Part shown: positions 22,101-33,382 of the stretch, in pieces
Layout: each line of letters begins with the position of its first letter
How positions within the stretch are numbered: position 1 is the stretch's first letter
Source: Chara braunii
Lineage: Eukaryota > Streptophyta > Charophyceae > Charales > Characeae
Assembly: GCA_003427395.1 (NCBI GenBank)
Contig: BFEA01000553.1
Span: forward strand, 845,082-897,516
Length of the DNA: 52,435 bases
Direction of reading: 5' to 3'
Position numbers and translations under genes: made by a program
The notes under the pieces: model-generated
What the model was told of the DNA's origin: nothing
Databases searched by the model: none
Seen by the model: only the letters and a program-made list of their open reading frames with translations

Positions 22101-22844
22101 GTGGCAAGGCCCTTCACCAGCAGTTCGCAACCCGTAGGTTGTGCTACACTTCGTGGAACTTTGCCGTTTGTGTCTCAGAGGTTGATTCGACACAGTACTC
22201 TCACCAAAAAATTGGGAAAGTTCCTTGCAGGATGGGTCCGCGACATTCGACACGTGAAAGAAAATTCAGGACCCATAGGCCCGACATTTGGGGAGCTTTT
22301 CCTACACGTAGGGGCAAGCCACACCACTGTCGAAAGGCAAAAAAAATCGACCGGCTGTCATAATAAATTTGTGGTAGAGAATGGAGTACGCATCTTCCGG
22401 GTGGATTGAAACATTGGGGAAATGACGACAAGTTGGCTCAAGGAGAGAGTAGCTGCTAGCATCTTTCAAGGCACCTCAAGGGACTTACCACTCAAGATAA
22501 GGGAGGACTTAATCGCAGCCTACGATAATGGATGGATTCGTAACAAAATGTTTGATAGACCGTTGCGCAGGGGAAGAATACATGGTGAAGGACCAAATGG
22601 CAAAATGGATGAAAGTGAAGGCATAATATAAGGTGATAGTAAGGAGAGTGGAATACCCAACGATCTTCAAACCTTGCATGAACGAGAGTTAGAAGAGAGA
22701 AGGAAATTGAAAAACGAAACCAAATTTTGGGTGATGGCACTCCCACCAGAGATGTTTGGTGGGACTCGAAGGGCCAGGTACATCGGGTACATCCCAAGGG
22801 AACCAGTGCTCCGCGGCTATGCAACCATACTGCCAACGGGGTAA
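22101..22844 (+). pseudogene. Unrecognised coding-like frame with two in-frame stops
   Basis: One + strand frame stays protein-like from 22101 to a TAA at 22842, broken only by TGA at 22407 and TAA at 22629. It reads LGKFLAGWVRDIRHVKENSG, then VVENGVRIFRVD, the first stop, TTSWLKERVAASIFQGTSRD, KIREDLIAAYDNGWIRNKMF, HGEGPNGKMDESEGII, the second stop, GDSKESGIPNDLQTLHEREL, ETKFWVMALPPEMFGGTRRA and RGYATILPTG. I cannot name the family. The composition (charged, amphipathic) looks like real protein. The C-terminal part recurs at 20492-20742. It may belong to an unlisted transposon. The opposite strand is partly open too, so the strand is not certain. Confidence 0.45.
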
Positions 22845-24010
22845 CCATTAATGACAGTATCTACAAGAGACTAACATGCTTCTTGTCCGACAATTCGAAC
22901 AGAACACTCTATAGTTTCTTGAAGTCGTCTGTCTTCGATTGCAGATCTTCTGTGCGTGTTGCTCCCCATCTGCTAATAGCCACGTTCGTCAGGGACCTTG
23001 TCTTACAGTCTGCCAGCTTATACGAGTCCCCAACTGTAATGTTTGCCAAATCTGGTTTGCCTCCAGCCCAACTCCATGCCCTTAGGTCGATGCAGAGATG
23101 CTTCAGAGGGACTCTTCCTACCCAGCTCGTTATGCAATATCCCCTTCATTATCTTTGTGTTCCAGTACGTTGATCTGTTGAGGATTTTGCCATTGCCTAA
23201 CAACCTCTTCCCCCATTAGTTGTAAATCTCCATTCCGCCTGTCCACCTTCCAACTTTGAACCTCCCTGAACCCACTCTGTGTTCGCCCTTGTAGCTTCCA
23301 TACCACACCCTCGCTCACTTTTGGATTTGGGAGGTACCAAGTCCCTGTCGGGTCCAGGCCTTTTGGACCTAGCAGTTGTGTCCAGTCTTCTAGTATTTAA
23401 CAACCTCTTCCCCTGTTAGTTGTAAATCTCCATTCCGCCTATCCACCTTCGAACTTTGAACCTCCTTGAACCCACTCTGTGTTAGCCATTGTAGCTTCCA
23501 TACCACACCCTCGCTCACTTTTGGATTTGGGAGGTACTAAGTCCCTGTCGGGTCCAGGCCTTTTGGACCTAGCAGTTGTGTCCAGTCTTCTGGTATTGCC
23601 CTTAGTATGGCCCTCCAGTGTTCTTTTGTCCTCCTCAGGCCTTGTAGCTTATTGTGGACCTCAACTTATGGCTTCCAACTACCTAGTAGAACTGATCAGA
23701 AGTCTGCGACCTTGGATACTCCCCTTCTTATCCACGCTCTACCAAAGGCTGCAGGCCTTGTGCCAGCAGAGAAATGGGTACCCCCCTCATCCACGATCCA
23801 TGGGTTCTCAAACAAGCCTTGTTGGAGGGCTTCCTCTTTTGTTTGTGGAGGGTTTTTTTCTTCTGGAGGAAGTTTCAGCCAATCCCGTCGAAGGACATCC
23901 CAAAACTCAGAGGTCGGTCGTTTCTTCAAGAAGGACTTCACAAAGAAACACAACCAAAGATCTTCTCGCCTGGTTAATTATCATTCTCTCGTGAGAATAA
24001 TTTTGGCGAT
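22845..24010 (-). pseudogene. LINE ORF2 C-terminal remnant
   Basis: The - strand readings are LKHLCIDLRAWSWAGGKPDL, NITVGDSYKLADCKTRS, REVQSWKVDRRNGDLQLMGE and FWDVLRRDWLKLPPEEKNPP. They lie downstream of the reverse transcriptase of the same LINE and fit its long C-terminal extension. Frames change often. A 199-bp tandem duplication lies inside. No catalytic motif. Confidence 0.5.
23202..23600. repeat. 199-bp tandem duplication inside LINE
   Basis: The units start at 23202 and 23401 with CAACCTCTTCCCC and run through TTGTAAATCTCCATTCCGCC and CACCCTCGCTCACTTTTGG to GTGTCCAGTCTTCT. They are almost identical; the period of 199 is not a multiple of three. Confidence 0.93.
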
Positions 24011-24016
24011 CAAAAT

Positions 24017-25430
24017 TCAATCTTGTTTCTCGTCCAACAGCGCTATCCTGGCCAGCCACATTCTTAATTGCGCTTGGTTCCTCCTATGCGGGTCTAGCAG
24101 GCCAAACCCCCCTCGCTCCTTTGGGTACATCACCAGCTCCCAGACCACCTTCACGAAGAACCCCTCCTTTTTTTTCGCTACAGGTTTCCATATGAATCTT
24201 GTTGCAAATCTTTTAATACTTGAGAGGGTTGAGGTCGTGATTTCTCTTACTGCCTCCACAAACCAGATGAGGGAAAAAAATATCGCATTTATTACCAAAG
24301 CTCTGCCAAATAATGATAGGTGATCGGTCGTGCCCCAGACTCCAAGCCTTGCCTCCACTCGTTGCTGAATCACTGATCCCTGCACTGCTCCCATCGCCTG
24401 CGTGCTCACTGGCAGTCCCAGAAAACGTTTCCCCGTGTCTGTATCGACTCGCTGCATATCCCATTCCACCTGCAGCGTGCGTCCAGCTGGCAACAGATAG
24501 ACTGACTTATTCCAATTGACCAGCGCTTCCAACAATTAGGAATATTCCATTAGAACCTCCTTGATTGCACCTAATGAGGTTATGGAGTTCTAAGATACGA
24601 TGAACAAATCATTAGCTAAGGCTTTTGACTGACATTCTTTAACTTCCGAGACCTGTAAGCCCTGAATGGAAGGGTGCTTCCGGATCCCGTTAACAGGGAT
24701 CTCCAACTGCAGCACGAACAACAATGGGGCCAGGGGGCAGCCCTGCCTCAGCAGTCTCGTTGGATTAAAGGGGTGCGACAAATGACCGTTAATCTGCACT
24801 GAGGATGATGTTCGAGTGTACATTGCAACCACCCAACTTGAACGACAGAAACATTGTTTGAAGCCCATCTTTCGTAATTTCGTGAGAACAAAAGACCATC
24901 CCAACCGGTCATAGGCGTTTTCCATATCCAACAGCAAGACCGTCATGTCCAAGGTTTTTTTCCCGTATCTTTCCTATACATTCGATAGTTGTCAAGAAAA
25001 GTTCACAAAGATAGATCGTCCTTGTACAAAGGCACCTTGGTCCCTGTCCACCAACTTTGGAAGCACCTTCCCCAACTGCAATGCAAGAGTCTTGGATAGA
25101 ACCTTGAAGCTAACGTTTAGGACTGAGATAGGACGATAATTTTGAACATTGGCCTTATCACCCTTCTTGAACATGGCAGAGATGAACCCATGTGTTATGC
25201 ATTCCCCTAGCTTACCTTCCTCTAGGACCCCGTTGAACACTTATAGCATTGCTGGCCTCACAACGCTCCAACAGACCCGATAAAATTCTATAGTAAGTTC
25301 ATCTCTACCTGGGCACTTCCCTGATGCCATCTCCTTCAAGGTATGCTGCATCTCCTCAGTCGTGATTGGTCTGTCCAATGCCAACCTTTGCGTAGCGGAA
25401 AAAGGTATTGTGGTATCCTGCCACATGTCA
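24017..25430 (-). pseudogene. LINE reverse transcriptase (dead copy)
   Basis: Ordered RT pieces are on the - strand. 25426-25241 reads ITTEEMQHTLKEMASGKCPG; 25240-24992 reads GFISAMFKKGDKANVQNYRP and RDQGAFVQGRSI; 24952-24590 reads VLLLDMENAYDRLGWSFVL and LLRQGCPLAPLLFVLQLEIP; 24535-24017 reads RFLGLPVSTQAMGA, LSLFGRALVINAIFFSLIW and VKVVWELVMYPKERGGFGLL. This is the plant L1-type order. The catalytic Y-A-D-D box is replaced by L-A-N-D (in ALANDLFIVS), and frame breaks separate the pieces, so this copy cannot copy RNA. RT would prime on nicked target DNA using the element's own RNA. Confidence 0.9.
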
Positions 25431-25435
25431 ATCTC

Positions 25436-26800
25436 TCATGAGAAGTCGGCGTCGATGGTGTCTTCTTGTCTTCTTGTAGTTAGAATATATGCGTAGTAGA
25501 TCCGAGCATATTCCACTATGGAAGATGGGGAGGTGGTTGGTGGCGCTGATAGGTCAAAGGGATGGTCCAACTGTATCACTTGGTGATAGGATGTGCTTGG
25601 TAGCAGTCTCCTGAAGGTTTCTTTGTTCATTATGTCATATACTATGATCCCTTTCACCCTCAACGTTTTCTCCCACCTAATTTGCCTTTCCACTTGAATC
25701 TTATCCCAATCGACCAATCTTCTCCCCCTCTCTGCAGCCCATACCAACTCGGAGATGGGGTGATTTTTCATTCTCCTTTCTGCATCCTCCACTAACTTCC
25801 GACATCGTTCCTCCTCTTGGTTCCTGAACCAGAATTCTAGAGCAAACGTTGAGAACTCCGGAGATGATAGCCACCCCCCCATTGAACCATTTGCTACAGA
25901 GTGGAGGTCCATTCTTGCTAACTGCCAAGACTCCATCTGCTCTGACACCCACTCTCTAATCCCTGGGATGCCCACATTTTGTGAATTTAGCTTGAAATAA
26001 CCCCTCCCTCTTTCCAAGGACCGATTGAGCACCATGTCTGCTACCACTGGTTTATGGTACGACATTGGGTGTTGCATCTGCCCGACCTGAGTCACTTCCT
26101 GCGCCAGATTTTTGCTCACCATAAAATAATATAGTCTCCTTCTCGTTACAACCCCACTCTCTTTCCTAATGTTTGAGAACCATGTGTATCCTAAATCATC
26201 TGGATTCGGTGAGCGGAAAGGGTTCATCAGGTCTCGCTCTTGCAGTAGATCCATTAGGTTGATAAAATCCCTCCTCCCTGTTGAGCGCGAGTCCCTGCGC
26301 ATAGTCTCGTGTAGGGATAAATTTCAGTCTCTAGTGATGATCAGGTTCTCCGTCTTCAGTATTATTTTTCGTAGGTTTGAGAAAAACTTCGCTCTTGTTG
26401 ATGGGTCTGATGGAGCGAAGATCATCATCAGGACCCATTCGTCCTGGTCGGTGTAGAATCTAACCCATGCCCACTTGCCTCACAAATCCACTTCTGAGTC
26501 AACCACATGTGCTTGTAGGTTTCGATGTACTTGGCCACATGCCCACTCCTCCCCGTGTTCCCTGAGCTGGGGACCAAACTTGAAGGCCATCTCACCACTT
26601 GGCCAACTCAAGTAATTTCTCTTCGCTTAGTTTCGACTCCTACAGGCACAAACAGTCGATTTTCTGCTGGAACATCCATGATTTTATCCGTTTTCTTTTC
26701 TCTCCCTCTGACGTGTCCCCAAAACCCCGGACATTCCATATACCAATCTTCAACTTAACCATCCTCAGTTCCATCGCCCGCTTGGTCTTGGATGCGGGAA
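25436..26800 (-). pseudogene. LINE endonuclease domain and linker
   Basis: The 288-codon - strand frame (26302-25436) holds the end of an APE-type endonuclease: GRRDFINLMDLLQERDLMNP, PDDLGYTWFSN, TRRRLYYFMVSKNLA and SYHKPVVADMVL. In active enzymes the last motif is S-D-H-x-P; here D is Y. A long charged linker to the RT follows. Upstream, 26800-26303 carries the N-terminal half in broken frames (WAWVRFYTDQDEWVLMMIFA). The domain would nick target DNA. It continues directly into the RT remnant. Confidence 0.8.
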
Positions 26801-26807
26801 TCGACCG

Positions 26808-29080
26808 TCACATCTCCCCATCTCTGATAGCCTGAGCAGGGGACCTTTGCATCGGGCTCACTCTAGGTGAGTTTTGGGACCTACTAGATGGAGCAGGGGA
26901 TCTCCAACCTCCAACCAGTGCGTCAATAAGGAACTTCAAGTGCAAATTTTGCCGATCCGGTAGGGTGTCATTCAACTGAAGGAGAACCAAAGCAGAGATT
27001 TGCGGTGTCAGAGCGATGACATCCAGGTTGTGGGAGTTACTTTCGCTGACTGCCTCTAAGTTGAACCATATGACTCCAGCTTGTGTGAGCGAATTTGTTG
27101 TTGAGGTCTCGATCCTCACATCGATGAGTGGAAAGTAAAACTTCCAACTCTTCTCCACGAGCGGCACACCCGCATTCGCCATCATTGAACTAAGCACAAA
27201 TTGAATGTGAATTGGAAATTTATCCCCAAAAAACAGCTTGGTCTTCGTGATGATTTCCCCGGGCAAAGGTGTCTTGTTGGTAAGTATTGACCTCACTGGT
27301 CATACCCATAAAAAAATAGACTCCCTGTCCAAGTTCATTGTTTCTTAATTCTCATAGTAACGTTGGAATTAGTTAGGGGGACAATCCTCCTTTCCATAAG
27401 TTGGTGCGACCTTCCTCTTCCCTCCGAACTGCGATGGCCTGCTAGACTTCGGTAGCCCCTTTTGCTCGTCGTATCTGAGTCTACATCTCCTCTTGGCCTT
27501 ATGCCCGGAGAGCTGCCTGTTGATGATTTTAAACCTTATGCATTAAGAAAATCAGAGCCGACTAGCATCGGATCATCTCCAATAAGCTCACTTCCCATGA
27601 GAACTTTGGATTTGGAGGCAGACAAGAGGTGGGAAGGGTCTACCTCCAGACCACCTTCTGCCCTTACTAGGGTGCATCTTTGATGCTTCAACCTGCCCTC
27701 CGCACAAGTTTTAGCTTTTCCGCTACTCTTTAGTCACACTACCTTTACTCTGCTGAGAGCAACCCTACCTAAACTTTTCTCTTCTCTCATACCAGTGTTC
27801 CTCTTGCAACCTTTTTGCATTACTCCTCCCGTATTCTAATGTCTCCCTTTGTATATTTTGGTCCATCGCTCCATACGCAGCGATCTGGTGGGAACTATAC
27901 CCCCCTGCAGTCGCAGTGGGATGATACAGTGGATAAGGCCCTTGGTGGGTGGGAAACTGAGGGAGGTGGTTCTGCAGTGCCGGGGTACAAATTCTCTGTG
28001 AACTCATTGGGGAGGAGCGTACCAGGGGGCAACAGAGAGTTGCCTGGAGGTGGTGGGATAACATGCTAAGCGTACGGATGTGGATGCAATAATGTGAAGT
28101 CTTGAGCGAAAGGGCCAAACGAAGTCACCCCTCGGTTGAGTACTCCTCCAGTGTGTAGCGCCTAAGGTTGACCTGACTCTTGAAAGAATGGCTGGAATCC
28201 TGGATGGAGGCCGAGATGTTGGGGATGTTGTGGGTAAGGAGGTTGTATATGTTGCTGGTTGGAGAAAGTTAGAGTTGTCTGCACGGGCAGAGCCTGCTGT
28301 TATCGTTGAGAAACGGACGTTGTTTGAGTATGCCTGGCTAGTCTCACCGGGTCTGGCTAAGTCTGGGTGGTAGACTGCCTCCCTATACTTGTGGCTGTTG
28401 ACCGCCCTCCACTAAGTTGTTGCGGTCGGGGTACTTGAGGTGGAAGTCTCACATTTGTCCAGGACCCTCTTGCTCTCCCCTTTGCCTCGCGCCTCAGACA
28501 GTTCTCTTCCGTATGGAAGTACCACCTGCATTTTCTGCACCAATCAGAGTATGGTAATGCAATCTTCACTGTCCAAATTTTCCCTTTGGGAGATTCGATA
28601 ACTAGGGTGTTCTCCACTCGGAATTGAGCCTAGGGGTCCATATCAAGTTTGATATTCATCAGCACGGGCTTCGATCTATCAGCTTTGACGAATAGCCCCC
28701 CAATCAATCCCTCGACTGTTGACGATTGGTAAGGCAAGGCATCCAAAGGAACCCGCAAAGCAATAATCTATAACTTTACCTCCGCATCTCTCAGTTTCAC
28801 TTTTTTAACTTTTACCTTAGTCATCTATGGTTTCAAAGTAAGCTTGATTGCTCCCTTCTGTACGAGCCAGTTGGCTACCTCCGGTGCTTTCGTCATGTAC
28901 GAGAATACATTCGGCCCCTCAAACTCAATCCTCCCCCTCTGAATCTATGGATTGAAAAAGCGTATGGCGAACCATCCATCTTCGTAAGCCCGAACCAAGT
29001 CCTCTTTGACACTCCTCGATAACTCGCTTGCATTCTCTTAAAAAATAAAAATAATCGTCCGCTCTTTCAAACATCTTTCC
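26808..29080 (-). pseudogene. LINE ORF1 with zinc knuckle (decayed)
   Basis: Several - strand frames. The DUF4283-like part is at 28960-28560 (LIGGLFVKADRSKPVLMNIK). The knuckle CRKCRWYFHTEENC follows at about 28543-28502, then a Pro/Gln/Ser-rich stretch (28118-27765). A C-terminal frame, 27296-26808, reads VPLVEKSWKFYFPLIDVRIE and QISALVLLQLNDTLPDRQNL. It precedes ORF2 as in plant L1 elements. The knuckle matches that of the ORF1 at 19.4 kb in layout. Multiple stops. Confidence 0.65.
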
Positions 29081-30131
29081 TTGATTTTATCATACGATTC
29101 ATTCACTTTGAAACATTTCTCCTTCTCATCGATGATCCTAGATTCTCTATTATTTGGCAAAGACCTTCATCATAGGACTGTCCAATTGCTTGCCTGGTTC
29201 TTTCCTCCATCTCCTAGAAGTTTGTTTGTGGTTGTGGTTGGGGGGGGGGGGGGACTCCCCCCTCAACCCCACCTCCATCTTCCTCCATCATCGTTGTGTA
29301 ATTGCCCCTAAATCTGGCTACCCCTTGCACAAACTTCCCTTCTTAATAGATACAAGCCTCTCATCCAGCCTTCGTGGGCGCCTTCTCTTGAGCTAGTAAC
29401 TCTTTTGTGTGTTGCGTTGCCTGGGTAGAAACACAAATCCTTGATGATACGTTGTTTGTCTCGCACCTCTTAATAGCCTTGATACAACCCGGATAGACAA
29501 ACACCCTCGAAGATTGGCGGCTGCAAAGATCCCAACACTTCTTCCTAATTTGGCTATCGGAGTACTGCGTTCTGAAACTAAGCTGACTAGCATGCATGTT
29601 CGTGTTGACGAATGGACTCGTCGATGGTCAACTCTCGTCTTATTGCATGTCTCCCTCTACTTTCGTTGACTCTTCAACTTTCCTATGACTACTCTCCCCC
29701 CCCATCGGCTAGCCGCCTGAGCAACTGAGGGTTGAGGAACCTATGCTTTCACCCTGATGTCCCCTTGTGCCAGCGACAACCCTAACTCGGATGACCGTGA
29801 TAGAACTGAAGAAAATATGAAGATACTTCGTATCTGGCTGTAGGAGTTCGAGTTACCAGAAGACTCCCGCCTTGGTAAGCACATATGGGATAGTACGTCT
29901 GGGCTGCCGTGACAGGATACTCTCCGGCCAAACCGGTACCTGCAACACGCGAGTTATGGATATCACACCGTGCCCCGTCAGTGATGGCGGGGTTGACGAC
30001 AAAGCAGGGCAGGAGTGCGACGTAAAAGGCCGTCGTCTCCTACCGGCGCCGGTTCGGAGCGGCAAAAATTAGTGCTGAATAGCGCAGCCACCCAGCCACA
30101 GCGCCCCCTCCCTGTATTCGCGGACTTTCGA
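29081..30131. other. LINE 5' flank, no gene recognised
   Basis: Possibly the LINE leader. There is a G run at about 29241-29254 and C runs near 29698. Short open frames on both strands have no recognisable motif. A 5' end or target duplication of the LINE could not be fixed. Confidence 0.4.
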
Positions 30132-30338
30132 TTTTCAAGAGTTGTCAGGCCCTTATGCTGACACCATTAAAAAAAACAAAGCTGTAGGACTGTTGTTTTT
30201 CATCCTTTGTCCAACACCATGGCCCTTTCGAGACTGCTGTGTGGCGAGGGGCCGACAACTCTTGAAAACCCAACCCTTGAGAACGTCTGACAGCTCTTGA
30301 AAATTTTCCCCGTTTCAAGAGCGGTGTGGCGAGGCCCG
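30132..30338. mobile_element. MITE-like cluster with CTCTTGAAA / GGCCTCGCCACA motifs
   Basis: TTTTCAAGAGTTGTCAGGCCC at 30132 is mirrored by GGGCCGACAACTCTTGAAAA at 30249-30268. Two more related blocks follow: CAGCTCTTGAAAA near 30291 and TTTCAAGAGCGGTGTGGCGA from 30313. The end resembles the termini of the MITE at 41460 and the motif at 22087. Probably overlapping or nested small DNA transposons. Confidence 0.5.
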
Positions 30339-30689
30339 AAATATGCTAGAAGGTACCCTGAGTACGACCCCTCAAACCACCTAAGACGGCGGATGGATCT
30401 CTGGGATCCCTCCAGAGCGTGGCATTCCCTCCTCATAGCACATACCAAACTGCCCCTCTCCTGCGACCCCAGAGGAACCTACCGGTAACTGCTAATTCCT
30501 GTGAAACCAGGAGTCCAGAACCAATCTGTCATCAACGATGTTGGCCAGGGTGCCGTTTGGGCACCAAGTGCCTTGAAACCAATCTGATGCTTGGGAGAGC
30601 GCCGTGGGGATTTTTGGTTTTCGGTGCTGGGCGGCGCTGCCGGGAAGGGAATAGCCAGACGGAGCAGACTCGAGCTGCGGCCAAACGGC

Positions 30690-30703
30690 CGTGCCGAAGT
30701 GCA

Positions 30704-30744
<41 letters not shown>

Positions 30745-31110
30745 TCTCCCTCTCGTTCTCCGTCTCTGTGCCTGCGGTGTTGTGCCTGAAGATGTGGAGA
30801 GTTCCATTCACATTCAGCCCAAAAACGAAATAGGTGAGCTCCCACGGCGTGGCGAAGTGCACCCTTCCTCCCTCTCCCTCCGATCCGCCCTCTCTCCCTC
30901 CCTGTCTCCCTCCCGTCCTCCCTCTCTCTCTCTGTCGGGAAGGGGTGGAGGGTTCTCTTCACACTCGGCCTCAAAACCAAACAGGTGGGTTCGCCCGGCG
31001 TGCGCGAAGTGCACCCCATCTCTCACTCCCCCTCCCTCCCTTACATCCCTGCTTCCCTCCTCCATAGATCCACGTTTAGGCTGCGACTCCGTTTTTTTGT
31101 CGGGGTGCCG
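30690..31110. repeat. Three diverged ~155-bp CT-rich units
   Basis: Units start at CGAAGTGCAG or CGAAGTGCAC near 30694, 30853 and 31004. Each has a CT-rich block, and the first two are followed by a TTCCATTCACATTCAGCC or TTCTCTTCACACTCGGCC stretch and an AAACNAAANAGGTG end. The first unit holds a pure (TC)n run at 30707-30738. The long open frames here come from low complexity. Confidence 0.75.
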
Positions 31111-31626
31111 TGTTGCAAGTGGGATTGGATTTTGCACGGCGGGTATCGGAAGGAGTTGGCGGGGATCCTGCCGTGCATGCGGAGAGGCAGGGGGAGAAGG
31201 AACACGAAGGGGAGGTCAAGTGCCTGGTCATGCAGGGAGGAGAAGGTCTCCATCGAAATCTTGAGAGAGTGGAGTAGCAGGAGAACGACGAAGAGGGAGG
31301 GTGAGGAGGCGGGATCAGGTTGATAGTGACGAAGGGCCTCAATCACGACAGGGATAGATGGACATACCAGATCCACAGGGGTCATATCGAATATTAGAGA
31401 GAGGAGCTCGAAGAGGATCCCAACAGAGGAGAGAAAGGCATGAAGAAAGAGGGCAAAAGAGAGGCGACAGACACAGGACAGGAGAGGAGAGGATGGGGAG
31501 AAGTGGATTTTTTGTGGGGGGAGATCGGGAGGGGGGATGGAGGGCGCAAGTTGAAAGATGGAATCGGCCAGGCGGAAAGGAGGCAATGGAGAAAGAAGAA
31601 AAGGAAAAAGGCGAGCGGAATAGGGA

Positions 31627-31662
31627 CTGTCTCTTATACACATCTAGATGTGTATAAGAGAC

Positions 31663-31664
<2 letters not shown>
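31627..31664. other. Nextera/Tn5 mosaic-end junction (adapter artefact)
   Basis: Two 19-bp Tn5 mosaic ends stand back to back as a perfect 38-base palindrome: CTGTCTCTTATACACATCT and its reverse complement. This is exactly the junction adapter left by circularised Nextera mate-pair libraries. It is not natural DNA of the organism. The DNA to the left and right was very likely joined wrongly in assembly, or the adapter was not trimmed. Translations across it give the well-known artefact peptides MCIRDS and SYTHLDVYKRQ. Confidence 0.98.
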
Positions 31665-31711
<47 letters not shown>

Positions 31712-31729
31712 GTGTCCGGCGCGCGTGAG

Positions 31730-31808
<79 letters not shown>

Positions 31809-31811
31809 GGG
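31665..31811. repeat. (GA)n microsatellites
   Basis: Pure GA runs at 31665-31708 and about 31735-31797, separated by a short GC-rich piece, with a short further run to 31811. The first run starts directly at the mosaic-end adapter, so its length and placement are uncertain. Confidence 0.9.
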
Positions 31812-31982
31812 ATGGAGAGGGTAGAATAGCAAGAGAACGGGAAGAGTGAGGGAGCAGGAGACGGCGAGAGGGACAGGAGGGAGAGAGATCCCAGTGGGAT
31901 AGTTATCGTCGGCCACTATCTTCTCTTCATGGCGGCACCCCCGTCATCACTCCCAAGTCCCGCGCTAGATGATTGTAAATGT

Positions 31983-32095
31983 CAGAAGAAGAAGAAAGAA
32001 GAAAGAAGAAGTCCCGCCCAAGATGATTCTAATTTTTAACTGTTAACAAAAAAAGAAGAAAAAAGAAGAAAAAAGAAGAAAAAAGAAGAAAAAAA
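31983..32095. repeat. (GAA)n / A-rich microsatellite
   Basis: AGAAGAAGAAAGAAG runs at 31983-32010 and AAAAAAGAAG repeats at 32046-32095. Confidence 0.9.
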
Positions 32096-33014
32096 AGGAT
32101 GGCGATATTACAGTACTACACCCTTTGACATCTTCTTTTTCTCTATCATGTGCCGCCTTTTTTTTTCTTTTCTTGGTGTGCTGTTATGCTGTCGTCTCTT
32201 TACGTCTGGAGCTCCTCTTGTCTCTCTATTACTATCATATCTCTTTTTGTCCATTAAATTTCAATCTCCATTCTACTCGTGCGGATGATGCCAGACCCGT
32301 TGCATGTCTCCTCTTTCAAATCTCGCGCATGCGGCGTTGGTGACGTTGAGACCTAATGCTCATCTGCTCTGCGTCGAAATCAAAAGCAGAATTGATGTTG
32401 ATGATCACATCTGAATGATCTTAATCAATCAGGTCACGATGTTCGTCATTTTCGAAAGCCAGTCCTGTCTGCCGATCCTTCTTCCACTCACCAAGATGGT
32501 GAATGGATTGATTACAATCAATGAATGGATTGATTAATCTCGGTTTCCTTTCAGTCGAGCCTTCTTCCACGCACCAAGATGGTGAATGGATTGAATCTCG
32601 GTTAAGACCGAGCGGTCATCGGTCATCGGTGAAAAGACGGTTGTTCAGAATATTGCTCCAGCAGTATTCTTCCTTTCTTCTTTCTCTCTGGCACTGCATG
32701 TCTCTCTCTCTCTCTCAGTGTGAAGAGAGGGAAACGGATGTTTCTTGCTCGTTTTCTCTCTTGGGAGACGGAAATCGAAGAGCCGAGGGAGATTCAGTCT
32801 CGCCAGCGGGTCATTTAACAGAGTACGGGATTACCAATGAAACCGTCAAAAAAGTACAAAACGTTCATTACCAATGAACGCTTGGCATGAAGGAAAGTGA
32901 GGTTCATTGACACAAGAAAAAAAAGTAAAGAGAGATTCAACCCCTTTCAACTCAAATACTATTAAGATTCAACCCCTCGCTTTTCTGGAAGAATAAGATT
33001 CAATCCCGGGGTGG

Positions 33015-33016
<2 letters not shown>
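32096..33016. other. Intergenic DNA with small direct repeats
   Basis: A block with CTTCTTCCAC, ACCAAGATGGTGAATGGATTGA occurs twice (about 32477-32510 and 32559-32596), and GAATGGATTGAT occurs an extra time between them. No gene recognised. Confidence 0.5.

Positions 33017-33100
<84 letters not shown>
33017..33100. repeat. (GA)n microsatellite
   Basis: An uninterrupted GA run of 84 bases. Confidence 0.97.
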
Positions 33101-33105
<5 letters not shown>

Positions 33106-33299
33106 GTGGAGGGTAGGAGGGAATAAGGTTTGGCACCTGCTGTAAAAACGTTCGTTGTTCTGAGTGAAAAGAGGGAATGGAAATATAAGTGGGATCTTTT
33201 TCGTTTGCGTGCAAGGTATGCGGTATCCTTTTCCTGTTTTCTGGGTCAGCGATTGGTTGCTTACTGGAGAATTACCTTATGTTTGCGCTCGCACGCGTG

Positions 33300-33322
33300 C
33301 GTGTGTGACACTGTGTGTGTGT

Positions 33323-33378
<56 letters not shown>
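33300..33378. repeat. (GT)n then (GA)n compound microsatellite
   Basis: A GT-rich run to about 33324 is followed by a GA run at 33326-33378. Confidence 0.95.

Positions 33379-33382
<4 letters not shown>

Noticed and set aside
30419-31264. 281-codon + strand frame rich in Ser/Leu/Pro
   Set aside because: It is made by CT-rich repeat units, which are open in several frames on both strands; no domain.
31041-31643. 200-codon - strand frame starting MCIRDS
   Set aside because: Its start lies in the Nextera adapter, so the protein is an artefact.
31440-31829. Frame containing SYTHLDVYKRQ and Arg/Glu repeats
   Set aside because: Adapter translation plus GA microsatellite.
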